64,000 nucleotides of DNA from Ruminococcus callidus (GTDB lineage: Bacteria > Bacillota > Clostridia > Oscillospirales > Ruminococcaceae), in the NCBI RefSeq assembly GCF_020709055.1, contig NZ_JAJFCK010000008.1, positions 28,897 to 92,896 on the forward strand, written 5' to 3'. The position numbers and the translations under genes are program-made. The notes below the pieces were generated by a model. That model did no database searches. It had not been told where the DNA came from and worked only from the letters and a program-made list of their open reading frames with translations. Within the stretch, counting starts at the first letter, position 1. Each line of letters begins with the position of its first letter. Shown in pieces: positions 26,631 through 36,691 of the stretch.

Positions 26631-26922
26631 TTGTATCCTCCTCGGAATTTGTATTGATTGATATTTCGCCGTTTGCAAGCGCTTCAAGCATATCGTCCGT
26701 AATGCCCTGTGAACGAAGGCGCATAAGCGTGTCATGCTCCTTTGTCACAAGACTGTTTACGTCCTTGATCTCACAGCTAAAAACTACGGCGAGCTGAGAG
26801 TGTTCAAGCACCCTCGCTTCGGACTCCAGTTTTGCAAGTTCCTCCTTATCGGACTGGATTCGCTTTCGCAGGAAGTCCTGTCGCTGGTGATTTTCAGCGA
26901 TTTTCTTGTCTATTCGCTCCAT
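26611..26922 (-). CDS. DUF4315 family coiled-coil protein
   Basis: 103 residues starting MERIDKKIAENHQRQDFL. The first 60 are a highly charged coiled coil, followed by ITDDMLEALANGEI. This matches the short DUF4315 proteins that accompany VirB4 and CD1108-like genes in ICEs. It overlaps the DUF4366 gene by 20 bases and starts 9 bases after the CD1108-like gene. Function unknown. Confidence 0.8.
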   Translation of the reverse strand: MERIDKKIAENHQRQDFLRKRIQSDKEELAKLESEARVLEHSQLAVVFSCEIKDVNSLVTKEHDTLMRLRSQGITDDMLEALANGEISINTNSEEDTNESKIF

Positions 26923-26931
26923 AGTCCCTCC

Positions 26932-29742
26932 TTAATACAGCACCAGTCGGGGATCAATATAGTCCCAACCGTAGCCGTCCGTGTCTATATAAATGTGGAA
27001 ATTCACATTTCCTGCTGTTGTTTTTGCAAACTCCTGTCCGTCATTGACCGTATCGCCCTCAGAGAAACCACTCAGAAGCACAGCATTTGCAATGGTGACT
27101 TCAGTATCACGCTCCGTACCGCCCGTACCGTCATACCAATACTCAACATCGTCCTTGCGGACAGTGATCTTGTTTTCATCGGTATTCACATCGGTGATCT
27201 TGCATTTGAACGGAGCTTTGAGCTTATCGCCATTGGTGCAGTACACCTTGATGCCCTGATACAATCCGTCACTGTCGGTGTTCCAGCCCGTCATTTCATA
27301 ACCGAACTCACGTTTCAGGTCATAGTCACGGACAGTAGCACCCGGAAGAAGATTGTGCAAAGTCTGGTGGTTGCCGTACATCGAAGCAGAGCCGTCCGTA
27401 CCGATCAGCAGACTGTAATACTGCAAGCGTTCATCGGAATGTGACATACTGCCGAGCTTATCGGCAATGACCTCATCAAAGGTCTTGTTCTGCTTGACAT
27501 TGTAGTAGAGCTTGCACTCCGTTTTCCACTTGTACTTTTCATAGTAGGCGTACATACACACATCGTTCAGACTGCTGTTCCAGATATGCGTATCCGTAGG
27601 CGATACCAAGAACCAAGCGTCTGTACCGTCCCAACCCCAAAAACTGCGGTCGTGGCGTTCCGAGCCGTGCATAAAGAAAAATGTGTCGGTATCGTTGTCG
27701 ATGTAGTAGAACGGGTGGCTTGTGCCGGAATACCAGCGGTGATCCATGATAAAGAAGCCTGTTTCCTTGTAATCGTTCTGTGCATCAAGCACACGGTAGC
27801 CGTCTGTAATGCAGAGATAGCCGTCATCGTCCTCATACTGCGAAAGCTCCGATGTGATCGCAATCGGCTTGAAACGGTATCTGTACGGCTGCCCGTCATA
27901 GATATAAGCATCTTTCTCAGCTCTGTAATATGTTCCCGATGAAGCATTACCGCCGCCCCAATAGTTGTATGGGGAAAGCTCCTCCCATCGGGACTGATTA
28001 TCGTACCAATAGACGAACTCATATTCCTCATTGAAAATTTCTTCAAGCAGATCTTCTGTATCGCCGTCAAATTCCCAATAGTAAATATCATCGTTATCGG
28101 CATCGAAATCATAGTAGTAAGCACACAAGAAACTCCACAGCTTATAGGTATCGAAGTCATACACAGGATCAAAGTCATAGACCGAGGAACGTCCCCACAC
28201 CCATTCATCAGGTGTATCTGAGAGATCACCCGTATTTGCTCCAAAAGCAGCAAGACCGTTTTTCCAGTCGGAAGAACTGCCGACCTTGCGTATCTTCTGA
28301 TTCAGGTTATATGCAAGCTCCGTATAATATTTCTCTGCTTCGGAGAGGTCATAGTCCTGGGCAGCGTAAGTGCCGAGGGTGAAACCGCTGTGCGAGGAAG
28401 TTGCCGAGAAGATCATCGTAAATATCGCAAATACAAGCAATATCACAATGACAGGTATCGCCAAACAAAGAAAGAACTTTTTGACTTCGCTCTCATAGAC
28501 GTTCTTCACGAATTTCCAAGCGGCTTTCAGAGCTGCGGAAATTGTATCCTTTGCACCTTTTTTCTTTTTGGGCTTAGGCTTTTTCCGCTTCTTGTAGCTG
28601 TCATGTTTCTCTTTGAGTCTGCTTTCCTGACGGCTCAGGCGGTTATTTGACTTCGACTTCTTGTCATTCAGGCGGTCACGCTGTTTTTCCTTCTTCTGTA
28701 AACGCTGAGGTTTGCTTACTTTCTGAGCCGCAGGCTCTATAACTCTGCGTTTTGCAGAGTCGATAGCGTGGAGAAAATCGTTGTCCTGATCTTCGTTGAC
28801 TGCCTTTTGCCAAGCAGATGCTTTCATTCGTCCTGCGGTATATGTGGCAGGCTTCAATGCAAGCAGTCCCGGATTGCTGAGATGTGCGATCTTCCGCTGA
28901 TTCCTCAGCTCTTTGGTACGGAACTTGTTTTCTGTCCTGAGCTGTTTACGCTCAAACCTCAGCTCACGCTTCGTCTGCTTATACGCTTGCAATCGGCGCT
29001 TGTTCATAGCCTTGCGGAGCTTATTACCGTGGGCAGGCTTGACCTTTGCCTTGTATTCAGCTTTTGCTTGTTTCAGGTCTGCCTTAGTCGCAGCCATTTT
29101 CGGCTTTTGTGTTTTCGCCTTATATAGCCTGTTATCGGCTTTCTTTAGCTGTAACTTTGCCTTTTCGAGCTTGTACTGCTTTTTTGTTTTCAGGTGATTT
29201 TGAACGCCCTTGACAGCATCAGTAGCCGTGCGGCCCATGAGAAATACACCACGGTGATAATCGTCCACCGCTTCACGGGTGTACTTCTGTTTGAGCTTCT
29301 GGCGGACTTCACGCTGGGCAATATCCGATGTTTTCAGACCGACAGTTTCCACAGCGAGTGCCGTATCGACCGCCGTCTGACCTACATCATGAACTGCAAA
29401 ATTAACCGCACGGGCATTTGCCTTGAACAGCTTGCCCTTCATGGTCTTTGGCTGCCATGATCTGATAGTTCTTGTGACCGAGGGTTTATCGCCCTGCACA
29501 CGGTATTTCAGGTTGACAGCCTTGTGGATAAGTCCATGGTTATTGCCGTGATACGCTTTCGCACCACGGACAATATACGCACGGGTTCGGTATCTGCCGT
29601 GGCGGTTCGGCTCACGGCGATAGTCGATCTGAAACTCCCTTGCTTTCAGGTGGGAAACCACTTTCCAGCGGGGAGGGTTCTGAATACGGTCAAGCCGTGC
29701 CTGCGCTCTGCGGAGGTTATTTTCTTTTCTCTGTAAGCTCAT
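26932..29742 (-). CDS. CD1108-family mobile element protein with M23-like end
   Basis: 936 residues, start supported by GGAGG. The first 400 are very basic (K/R-rich) with repeated coiled-coil segments and are probably cytoplasmic. One membrane span (FFLCLAIPVIVILLVFAIF) lies at about 430-450. The outer part is aromatic- and Asp-rich and ends in a beta domain like an M23/LytM peptidase or its regulatory form (LKAPFKCKITDVN, then NVNFHIYIDTDGYGWDYIDP). The final HxH of active M23 enzymes is HIY here, so zinc-dependent activity is doubtful. This family takes the place of the VirB1/VirB8-like wall hydrolase in such ICEs. Confidence 0.8.
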   Translation of the reverse strand: MSLQRKENNLRRAQARLDRIQNPPRWKVVSHLKAREFQIDYRREPNRHGRYRTRAYIVRGAKAYHGNNHGLIHKAVNLKYRVQGDKPSVTRTIRSWQPKTMKGKLFKANARAVNFAVHDVGQTAVDTALAVETVGLKTSDIAQREVRQKLKQKYTREAVDDYHRGVFLMGRTATDAVKGVQNHLKTKKQYKLEKAKLQLKKADNRLYKAKTQKPKMAATKADLKQAKAEYKAKVKPAHGNKLRKAMNKRRLQAYKQTKRELRFERKQLRTENKFRTKELRNQRKIAHLSNPGLLALKPATYTAGRMKASAWQKAVNEDQDNDFLHAIDSAKRRVIEPAAQKVSKPQRLQKKEKQRDRLNDKKSKSNNRLSRQESRLKEKHDSYKKRKKPKPKKKKGAKDTISAALKAAWKFVKNVYESEVKKFFLCLAIPVIVILLVFAIFTMIFSATSSHSGFTLGTYAAQDYDLSEAEKYYTELAYNLNQKIRKVGSSSDWKNGLAAFGANTGDLSDTPDEWVWGRSSVYDFDPVYDFDTYKLWSFLCAYYYDFDADNDDIYYWEFDGDTEDLLEEIFNEEYEFVYWYDNQSRWEELSPYNYWGGGNASSGTYYRAEKDAYIYDGQPYRYRFKPIAITSELSQYEDDDGYLCITDGYRVLDAQNDYKETGFFIMDHRWYSGTSHPFYYIDNDTDTFFFMHGSERHDRSFWGWDGTDAWFLVSPTDTHIWNSSLNDVCMYAYYEKYKWKTECKLYYNVKQNKTFDEVIADKLGSMSHSDERLQYYSLLIGTDGSASMYGNHQTLHNLLPGATVRDYDLKREFGYEMTGWNTDSDGLYQGIKVYCTNGDKLKAPFKCKITDVNTDENKITVRKDDVEYWYDGTGGTERDTEVTIANAVLLSGFSEGDTVNDGQEFAKTTAGNVNFHIYIDTDGYGWDYIDPRLVLY

Positions 29743-29763
29743 AAATCCTCCATTCTTCGCAGT

Positions 29764-32208
29764 TTACGCGCTTTCGGTTGGCTTCGTGGTCATAAGGCGA
29801 TACATCTCTGTATCTGTCGGGAACTTGTCTGTAAACGGCAGCAAGACCTTATCATAGCGGATAAGTCCTTCGCCTGGACCGCTGTTCGTTACATACTTCA
29901 TCTGCTCCTTTGAGATATGGAGCTTCTCAGCGAGAATATCTCTGTCTCCGGCGGCCTGATTGAGCATATACACGAAATCGCTGTTGTCAAAGATGTTCTC
30001 GACCTCCTGAGAAGAAAGCAAGTCCTTGACATTCTGCGTGATTCCCGTGGGAACGCCGCCCCATTTACGGAATCGCTTCCAGATCTCAGCAGAATACTTC
30101 GCTGTCTGCTCCTCCTTGAGAAGCAAATGGAACTCGTCGATGTAGTAGCGAGTGATCTTCTTTTTCTCACGGTTTGCTGAAACCCTGTTCCACACGGTAT
30201 CCTGAACGATCAGCATCCCCACTTTCTTCAACTGGTTGCCAAGCTCCTTAATGTCAAAGCAAATAATTCTGTTTGTCATATCAATATTTGTCCTGTGGTT
30301 GAACAAATTCTGAGAGCCGTTGACAAACATTTCAAGGGAGTTTGCCACACGCAGAGCGACCTCACCCTCGTTATGAAGCTGTTCCTGCAAATCAGACAAC
30401 AGCGGCATCTTTTCGACCGTAGGTTCATTCTGAACAAAGTCCTTGTAAATACGCTGTACGCACTTGTCAATGACCGAGCGTTCTTCCGCAGACAGACCGT
30501 AACGACCGCCGACAATGATCTCACAAAGAGAAATCAGAAAATCGGACTTATTGGCGATAACTTCCATAGGATTGCTGAAAAGATAATCATCAATGGTTAT
30601 ATCCATTGGATTGATATGCTGTTCACTGTTTGAAGCAATGCGGATAAGCTGTCCTTGCAAAGCTGAAACAAGCGGATAATACTCACCTTCGGGATCGCAG
30701 ATGATAATATCATCGGGAGTCGTCAAAAAGCAGTCGAGGATCTCACGCTTAACGCTGAAGCTCTTGCCTGCGCCCGGTGTTCCGAGGATAAGTCCGTTCG
30801 GGTTTTTGAGCCTTGATCTGTTGGCACGGATCATATTGCCCGACAGCATATTGATACCGTAGTAGGTAGCCTGTCCGTCCTGGAAAAGTTCCTTTGTTGT
30901 AAATGGTACGAAAATAGCGATGCCGCTGGTGTGCATCTCACGGCGGACGGGGATCTCGTTATAGCACAGCGGAAGTGTGGAAAGGAGCGTCTGCTCCTGC
31001 CGATAGTCATAAGGAAACATCATGCAGTTGTTCTTCTGGCAAGTTCTTTTAAGCATCTCAGAAAGCAGTTTCAGCTCTTTCTTCGATTTTGCGTATGCCC
31101 TCAGCGAAATGCTGATATGGAACAATCGCTCATTTTTGCTGTTCAGATCACCGAGGAGTTTTTCTATATCCTCGATATACATCTTGATCGCAGGGGGCAG
31201 AATGTCGGGATCGTAGCCGGACTGTGATGCTTTTTTCTGTTCGTCGATCTTCATCTGCTCCACATTGGTGAGCTTCTTCTTGACGAATTTCAGGGCATCT
31301 ATCTGGTCCAGCGGTTCGACATGAATGTTCACGCAGAACAGATTCTGCATTTCAAGGAAGTCCTTGAGAATTTCATCGGGCATCTCTCCGGCGAGGATAT
31401 TCATACCCCACACAGCGCCGTAGGCATTGCCGATCTCAAAATCGCTCTTATTGAATTTGAGCGAGGGCGGACAGATGAAATCCTTTGTGTCCATTCCTGC
31501 CCTCAGCATTTCGCCCCAATCGAAAATGAATGGGGAATTTCTGTAAGGGTTCAGGGCATAATACAGAGCTTCAAGCCGCTGTCTGCCGTCAAGCAGTTCC
31601 GCTTCGACACCAAAGGCTTTGAAGCCCTTGATAACATCGTTCTTAATGCTCATGAGCTTTGCCCTTGCCGCCTTGTATGATGTGGATTCGATACCGAATG
31701 TCAGGAACTTACGAGCTGACTGACCGTTGCTGCCTTTCAGGAGCTTGTCGGTAAGCATTTCGCTGTATTCCTTGCGGATAGAGTTGAAATCATCGTCGTG
31801 TTCGGGTATCTGCACCGTTTTGACGAGCTTTGCCTTTGATCTGTTCTGATTTTCAAAGGTAAGCTGAAATTTGATCGTATTGTCAAAGAGATTGATCACA
31901 TCGCAATACTTGGAAAAGATATTGTTCTGCTCATCAAACTCTGCAATGGAGTAGTTGGCATCGTAAAACTGCACCGTCAGGGAAAAGAAGTTTTCGCTGA
32001 CCTGACACACACCGTCCTTGTACATACAAAGAAACGGTATCGTGTTCTGCACAGTATTCTTACCGCCGTTTTCACTCCTGATCTCCGCCATTCGTGCGGA
32101 GAGTATCTTTTTCTCCTCTTTTGTAAGCTGTGAGGCAGGCTTGCCCATGATAACAGCCGACTTCGACTTATTATCACTTAACTTGGCATTTCTCTTTCTA
32201 AAGCCCAT
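29764..32208 (-). CDS. VirB4-type conjugation ATPase
   Basis: 814 residues, ribosome binding site GGAGGTCACA. The N-terminal half is the VirB4/TraC domain. The ATPase half has Walker A LGTPGAGKSF at about 478, Walker B RYYIDEFHLLL at about 688 and ITQNVKDLL (Q motif). VirB4 is the hexameric cytoplasmic motor that energises substrate transfer and pilus biogenesis in type IV secretion. It is followed by the CD1108-like gene and preceded by prgI, the standard order in this ICE family. Confidence 0.93.
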   Translation of the reverse strand: MGFRKRNAKLSDNKSKSAVIMGKPASQLTKEEKKILSARMAEIRSENGGKNTVQNTIPFLCMYKDGVCQVSENFFSLTVQFYDANYSIAEFDEQNNIFSKYCDVINLFDNTIKFQLTFENQNRSKAKLVKTVQIPEHDDDFNSIRKEYSEMLTDKLLKGSNGQSARKFLTFGIESTSYKAARAKLMSIKNDVIKGFKAFGVEAELLDGRQRLEALYYALNPYRNSPFIFDWGEMLRAGMDTKDFICPPSLKFNKSDFEIGNAYGAVWGMNILAGEMPDEILKDFLEMQNLFCVNIHVEPLDQIDALKFVKKKLTNVEQMKIDEQKKASQSGYDPDILPPAIKMYIEDIEKLLGDLNSKNERLFHISISLRAYAKSKKELKLLSEMLKRTCQKNNCMMFPYDYRQEQTLLSTLPLCYNEIPVRREMHTSGIAIFVPFTTKELFQDGQATYYGINMLSGNMIRANRSRLKNPNGLILGTPGAGKSFSVKREILDCFLTTPDDIIICDPEGEYYPLVSALQGQLIRIASNSEQHINPMDITIDDYLFSNPMEVIANKSDFLISLCEIIVGGRYGLSAEERSVIDKCVQRIYKDFVQNEPTVEKMPLLSDLQEQLHNEGEVALRVANSLEMFVNGSQNLFNHRTNIDMTNRIICFDIKELGNQLKKVGMLIVQDTVWNRVSANREKKKITRYYIDEFHLLLKEEQTAKYSAEIWKRFRKWGGVPTGITQNVKDLLSSQEVENIFDNSDFVYMLNQAAGDRDILAEKLHISKEQMKYVTNSGPGEGLIRYDKVLLPFTDKFPTDTEMYRLMTTKPTESA

Positions 32209-32272
32209 TGTGACCTCCGTTTATTTCAAAGCGGAGACACCGAAAGTTATACTATTATATATAAGAGCCGTA

Positions 32273-32650
32273 TCAGCCTTTTCTTTCGGCATCTCTCAAC
32301 TTCTTCTTGATTCTGTTGTATTCGATCTGTCTTTCGATAGAAACGAAAATGTTTGTTGTTCGGTAATATCGCTTTCTCGGTCTTGTGAAGTATTCACGCA
32401 TGAACTTCACCTGTTTCTCCAAGAACACCCCGTTTTTCTTGTAAATGCCGCAGAGTATCGCAGGTGCGGCGACCGCACCCATAGCGAAGATCGCTCCCGA
32501 CATTCCGATAGACGCTCTTGTGAGAAAGTACACAGGCGCACCAAGAACAAGACCGATACCGAAGCATATTACCTGTCTTTTTGTAAATCCCATGATGAAC
32601 TTCTCTTTGATGTCGTTCAAGTCCTTTGGGATCGGTACATAATGTGCCAT
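32273..32650 (-). CDS. PrgI/VirB3-like membrane protein
   Basis: 125 residues from ATG 32650 (GGAGG four bases upstream); the ORF's longer N-terminus is read from the VirB6 3' end and is rejected. It starts AHYVPIPKDLNDIKEK, the PrgI family signature. Two membrane spans (VICFGIGLVLGAPVYFL and SGAIFAMGAVAAPAIL) and a basic cytoplasmic end follow. It corresponds to VirB3, which docks VirB4 at the inner membrane. Confidence 0.88.
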   Translation of the reverse strand: MAHYVPIPKDLNDIKEKFIMGFTKRQVICFGIGLVLGAPVYFLTRASIGMSGAIFAMGAVAAPAILCGIYKKNGVFLEKQVKFMREYFTRPRKRYYRTTNIFVSIERQIEYNRIKKKLRDAERKG

Positions 32651-32669
32651 AAAACCTCCGATCTTGTTC

Positions 32670-33611
32670 TCAATGTGCGCTAAACACAGATTTTGAGATA
32701 GCTCCTGTGCGGAGAATCGTGAAGATAAGTGCTGCGGTATAGCCGAGAAGCAGTCCCATTTGCAGGATAACGCCGTCTGTACTTGCATTCAGAGCAACGA
32801 TTGCATTGGAGAAAAGCGTCTTGAAAATACCGAGTGCCACTACGATAAAGAACCCCTGGAAAGAAAGAGCGAGAAGCTGTTTGATCCAGTTCTTACCGAT
32901 AGAAGCCCATTCACCGCTGTCCATCATTGTAGCCATAGGGATCGGTGCAATGCTGAGATACATAAACACCTCGATGATACGGCTTGCAAGTGTGATAACG
33001 ATAGCGACTATCAGTATCAGCACCCCAAGATGAACGATCAGGGAAATAAACCACACCGTCATCAGCTCGCCCAAGCTCAGACCGCTGAGAGCCGTCCTGT
33101 TGATGGAGAGCGTCTCGGAGAGATAATCTCCGCTGCCGAATAGTGTGGCAAGCCCGTTGGAGCATACCGTTGTGCCAAACGAGAATAGTGCCGAAGCGAT
33201 GTAATAGGTGTTGGCGACCAAAATTACACCGCAAAGTGCTTTTATGATCCATTTTATAAAAATAGAATCATCAAAGTCTTTGAAGTTATTTCCTCGCAGT
33301 ACCATCTGTATCAGTTCATTCAGCAGGATAACTGTCAGAATGAAACCGCCGATAGGCACTACGACATTGTTGCAAAGCGTTTCGATCGTTGTCCAGATCG
33401 TTGTTCCGCCAGTATCGCCGCCAGTAAACTGTGACGGGTGCTGAGTTACGAAGTCATTGACAAGTCCGCCGCTGCCGCCCGTTCCTGTTGTCTGCGAGAA
33501 CGTATCGGACAGGAGGTCGGAAATGCCGTCGAATTGGCTTGTTATACCGTCTTTGAACAGGTCTTTACACCAATCTTCCAGTGCATCGATCGCATCGCTG
33601 ATAATTCCCAT
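32670..33611 (-). CDS. VirB6/TrbL-like membrane protein (CD1112 type)
   Basis: 313 residues with about six membrane spans, for example IGGFILTVILLNELIQMVL, LGVLILIVAIVITLASRI and QGFFIVVALGIF. The N-terminal 70 residues are soluble and Gly/Thr-rich. Topology and place next to prgI identify the polytopic channel component. Its ATG overlaps the stop of the upstream gene (TAATG). Confidence 0.85.
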   Translation of the reverse strand: MGIISDAIDALEDWCKDLFKDGITSQFDGISDLLSDTFSQTTGTGGSGGLVNDFVTQHPSQFTGGDTGGTTIWTTIETLCNNVVVPIGGFILTVILLNELIQMVLRGNNFKDFDDSIFIKWIIKALCGVILVANTYYIASALFSFGTTVCSNGLATLFGSGDYLSETLSINRTALSGLSLGELMTVWFISLIVHLGVLILIVAIVITLASRIIEVFMYLSIAPIPMATMMDSGEWASIGKNWIKQLLALSFQGFFIVVALGIFKTLFSNAIVALNASTDGVILQMGLLLGYTAALIFTILRTGAISKSVFSAH

Positions 33612-34180
33612 TATTCATCACCTCCAATCGTGGGAGTGACTAAAGGTCTGTCATATTTGACAAGCTGCCGAAGCTCCAGTTTGGAGGGCAGAAGGTCACG
33701 GCAGAAATAAGCAGAGCCGAAGTGATTGCCCTTAGTGGTACATTCCATGTTCTGCCGTGTATGGTAGTCCACACGCCCGTCAAAGGAGAGCATCTGAATT
33801 TCGTTGTTGAAAATCTTATATCTCGCCATGCCTTGAATACTGTTCACGGGCAGGAGCAGAGCGAAGGGCTTCTGAAAAGAAAAAGCTCTTTTTAAGACTT
33901 CATTCTTTTTGCTGAATGGGGGATTGGACACAAGAATGTCCCAATATTCGGGTTCATACCTGAAAAAGTCCTGTCCCTCCTTCAAGCTGCTTCGCTCCAC
34001 TTCATAGCCTTTTTCCGAAAGAAACTGATAGAAAGCACTCCATTCCTCATCGAACGGACACCATATCTTCTTATCTTTCGGAAGAAACTCCAGTAACGGT
34101 TCTACCGCATAAAATGGTGTGTAGACCTCATCTCCTGCACTTGTTCGGTTAGCTGTCAGATAACCGATGTTTATTCCCAT
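33611..34180 (-). CDS. NPPF-motif adenine methylase-like protein
   Basis: 189 residues. SNPPFSKKNEV near residue 95 is motif IV of N6-adenine methylases. The N-terminus (EVYTPFYAVEPLLEFLP) resembles the segment before motif I, but the glycine-rich SAM loop is not evident (IWCPFDEEWSAF instead). Phage and ICE copies of this family are common and activity is uncertain. It overlaps the virB6-like gene, an odd position between pilin and channel genes. Confidence 0.65.
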   Translation of the reverse strand: MGINIGYLTANRTSAGDEVYTPFYAVEPLLEFLPKDKKIWCPFDEEWSAFYQFLSEKGYEVERSSLKEGQDFFRYEPEYWDILVSNPPFSKKNEVLKRAFSFQKPFALLLPVNSIQGMARYKIFNNEIQMLSFDGRVDYHTRQNMECTTKGNHFGSAYFCRDLLPSKLELRQLVKYDRPLVTPTIGGDE

Positions 34181-34313
34181 TCTGTCTTATCGCTCATACC
34201 CACCACAACCCACCGCTGAGCGACCTTTCATAATTCTATTGGAACGGCATTATTTATATAGCGTTCAGCCGAGGTTTACGCTTGTCTCTTTTCTTGATTA
34301 GCCGTGTGTCAGA

Positions 34314-34736
34314 TTACACTGCACCCGTCATCATACCCTCAAGTACGGGAACGAGAATGATAGCGAGGAGGATCAGACCAAGACCAGCCATAAGCTGCTT
34401 CATGCCCTGAGACTTCGCACCGGGGTTATCATTACCGTAACCTTCGAGGAGGTTTACGACACCCCACAGCGAAACACCGCCGCCGATAAGGCAGATAACG
34501 CTCTTGAGTACGGTGCAGGCAGTAGTGATGAAGGACGAGGTATCGACCTCGCCGGTGCCTGCTGCGAATGCCTGAGTAGTACAGGTCATAGCCATAACGC
34601 CTGCAACGGTTGCAAACATGGTTGCCTTCTTTGCACCACGGGTGAGCTTAGAGAGCCACTTGTGCTTAGGTGCAGAGGTAGTGGTTGCTGTCTCCATAGC
34701 GGTAGCATCGACCGCAGAAATATTCAGTTCGTTCAT
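34314..34736 (-). CDS. Maff2-family VirB2-like pilin protein
   Basis: 140 residues. A long signal-like segment (KATMFATVAGVMAMTCTTQAFAAG) ends in AFA and is followed by two spans (VLKSVICLIGGGVSLWGVVNL and MAGLGLILLAIILVPVL), the VirB2/TrbC topology. It matches the Maff2 mobile-element proteins that sit between VirD4 and VirB6 in these ICEs. The 133 bases behind it (34181-34313) show no gene. Confidence 0.85.
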   Translation of the reverse strand: MNELNISAVDATAMETATTTSAPKHKWLSKLTRGAKKATMFATVAGVMAMTCTTQAFAAGTGEVDTSSFITTACTVLKSVICLIGGGVSLWGVVNLLEGYGNDNPGAKSQGMKQLMAGLGLILLAIILVPVLEGMMTGAV

Positions 34737-34821
34737 AGGTAAAAAGTCTCCCTCAAAATAAAAAAAGTAGTGTCCGCAGCTTCAACCGTTTCTCTTTTAT
34801 TCGGTTTCTTCACTGTCCGAG

Positions 34822-36414
34822 TTAAAATCCGACATATATCTCTTTTTCGTCGGTTTCCTCAGATTTTTGAGCATCAGCGGTTTCTGTTTCTGTTGCTGAT
34901 ACTGTTGTAACTTCCTGTCCGGCGGCCGTCATATCAACACCATACCCCGTGAACTTCTCCTGTCGAGACAGTCTCAAACGCATCGCCTTTTGGTCACTCA
35001 CATATTTTTCGATGTTGAACCCCATCTCAGGATTATCGTCCAAAAGCATTGGATATTGCTTATGACGGGTAATGTCAAACTTGTCCGAGAAGAACGGACG
35101 CACTCCTCGCACTTGTAAGATACATTTACCGCCGTCCATGACCGCCAGTTCGTCCTGACTTTTCAGCTCTTTTCCGAGCTTCTGATAGTTCATACCGTAG
35201 CTTTCCGATTGTCCACGATTGGTGGAGGTATTGAAACTGTCGATCGTTTCTTTACCCAAGCTCTCTGAAATCTCTTTCAGCGTTGACTTCTCCTTACCGC
35301 CCAAAAACAGCATCGTATCACAGTTGCCTTCAATCGTATCTGCATTATCTTTATAAATAGCCTTTAGCTGGCTCTTAGCTTGCAAGATGATCGACGCACT
35401 GATTTCACGGCTTCGGATAGTCGCAATGAGCTTCTCAAACTGCGGTATTTCGCCAATATTGGCGAATTCGTCTAACAAACAGCGTACATGATAGTCCAGC
35501 TTTCCCCCTGGGGAATTATCTGCTTTGGTGCAGAGTAGGTTGAAAAGCTGGGAATACATGATCGCCACAAGGAAGTTGAATGTAGCGTCTGTATCGGAGA
35601 TGATTATGAAAAGCGCACTCAGCTCGTCACCGAGCTTGTCGAGGTGCAGCTCATCGTAGGAGGTGATCTCCAAGACCTCATCTATTGCAAAAGGCGCAAG
35701 TCTGGTGCTACAGCTAATTAAGATAGACTTAGCTGTTTTTCCTGCAGCGAGCTTATACGCCTTGAATTGTTTGAGAGCAAAAGCACCCATTCGCCGTTGT
35801 TCGGCATCGGGCTTTGTTTCAAACAGGTCAGCATAGTCCTCCATAACATCAGGATCATCGTGCTTTGTGCCGTTCAGCCAGCACTCCACGATCTCAAATT
35901 CAAGGTCAATGCTGTTCTTGAACTCCTCATCGTCCTCACGGCACTCCGAATTGTTGATCATGTCGATCAGCGTTTCAAAGTTCCATTCATCTTCGGGATA
36001 CATAGCGAAAATCAGAGCAATATACGCAGTATAGAGCAGTTTCTCCGCTTTCACCCAAAAGTCATCGCCGGACGGCTGCTGAGAGGAAGAAGTATTCTTG
36101 ATAAGCACTTCCACGAATTTGAGAATGTCCTTCTCACGGTTCTTTTTGCTGATGTAAGCAAACGGATTGTAGTGCATACTTTTCGCAAAGTCGATCGTGT
36201 TGAACACCTTGATCTTGTAAGGTTCATAAACAGGGATATATCTGCCATTTTTGTCTTTGAGATAGTTTCCCTTATCGTCCCTGCGGTACACAACTTTTCC
36301 GTTAACTCTTTTCGGGCGGCCCCGTTCAAGCATCTTACCGCACTCCACAAGCACCGTGCCTTTCGGGAGCGTTCTGTCAAGATAGAAAACGGAAAAGTCA
36401 CAAACAATTTTCAA
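34822..36414 (-). pseudogene. VirD4/PcfC coupling protein, 3' half (split by IME)
   Basis: Residues from LPKGTVLVECGKMLERG onward are the C-terminal two thirds of a TraG/VirD4 coupling protein: FNTIDFAKSMHYNPF, then the LLDEFANIGEIPQFEKLIATIRSR Walker B region (in two parts: LLDEFANIG and the sensor that follows), and an acidic tail. Walker A is missing because it lies in the other half at 49209-49760. The first 16 residues (start TTG 36414) come from IME DNA. Joining the two halves at the shared TTCGG restores VVTDPKGTVL. A fragment could be translated from the TTG but would not be a working ATPase. Confidence 0.92.
36362..36366. other. IME attachment core, left (in virD4)
   Basis: TTCGG is shared with 49231-49235. 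To the left is virD4 sequence (minus-strand GGCACGGTGCTTGTGG), to the right IME DNA (GAGCGTTCTGTCAAG). A five-base identity fits the short crossover core of large serine recombinases. Confidence 0.85.
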
Positions 36415-36415
36415 T

Positions 36416-36595
36416 TTAGAAATTTGCTGTTCTTACATCATCACGCATCAGTCGCTTCATCTTATCCTCCAGAGTGTCCTTGCTCGTCTTGCTGAAATGA
36501 ACGCCGATGACATAGGTGGTGTTGCCCATCCTCATATTGAATGTTCCTGCCGGAGTTGCCTTGGGTTTCTTTGTGGTGTTTGTGTTCTGGTTCAT
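36416..36595 (-). CDS. TnpW-family transposon protein
   Basis: 59 residues from ATG 36595 (GGAGG seven bases upstream): an N-terminal basic segment, then GTFNMRMGNTTYVIGVHFS, then KDTLEDKMKRLMRDD. This is the pattern of the small TnpW proteins of Tn4451-like elements. Function unsettled; it is the last gene before the left edge of the IME. Confidence 0.8.
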   Translation of the reverse strand: MNQNTNTTKKPKATPAGTFNMRMGNTTYVIGVHFSKTSKDTLEDKMKRLMRDDVRTANF

Positions 36596-36619
36596 GCGAT
36601 ACCTCCTTGAAATGGAAAA

Positions 36620-36691
36620 AGCCAGACAGGGTGTGTCGGCAACGAAGTCCGGCAACGGGCTTCAAAAAACCTGTAAAACACCTTATCTGGC
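36620..36691 (-). terminator. Terminator-like structure after the VapE gene
   Basis: Arms AGCCAGACAGGGTGT and ACACCTTATCTGGCT pair with two mismatches and enclose a loop that can itself fold. On the minus strand a TTTTT run follows. It stands between the VapE and tnpW genes. Confidence 0.6.
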
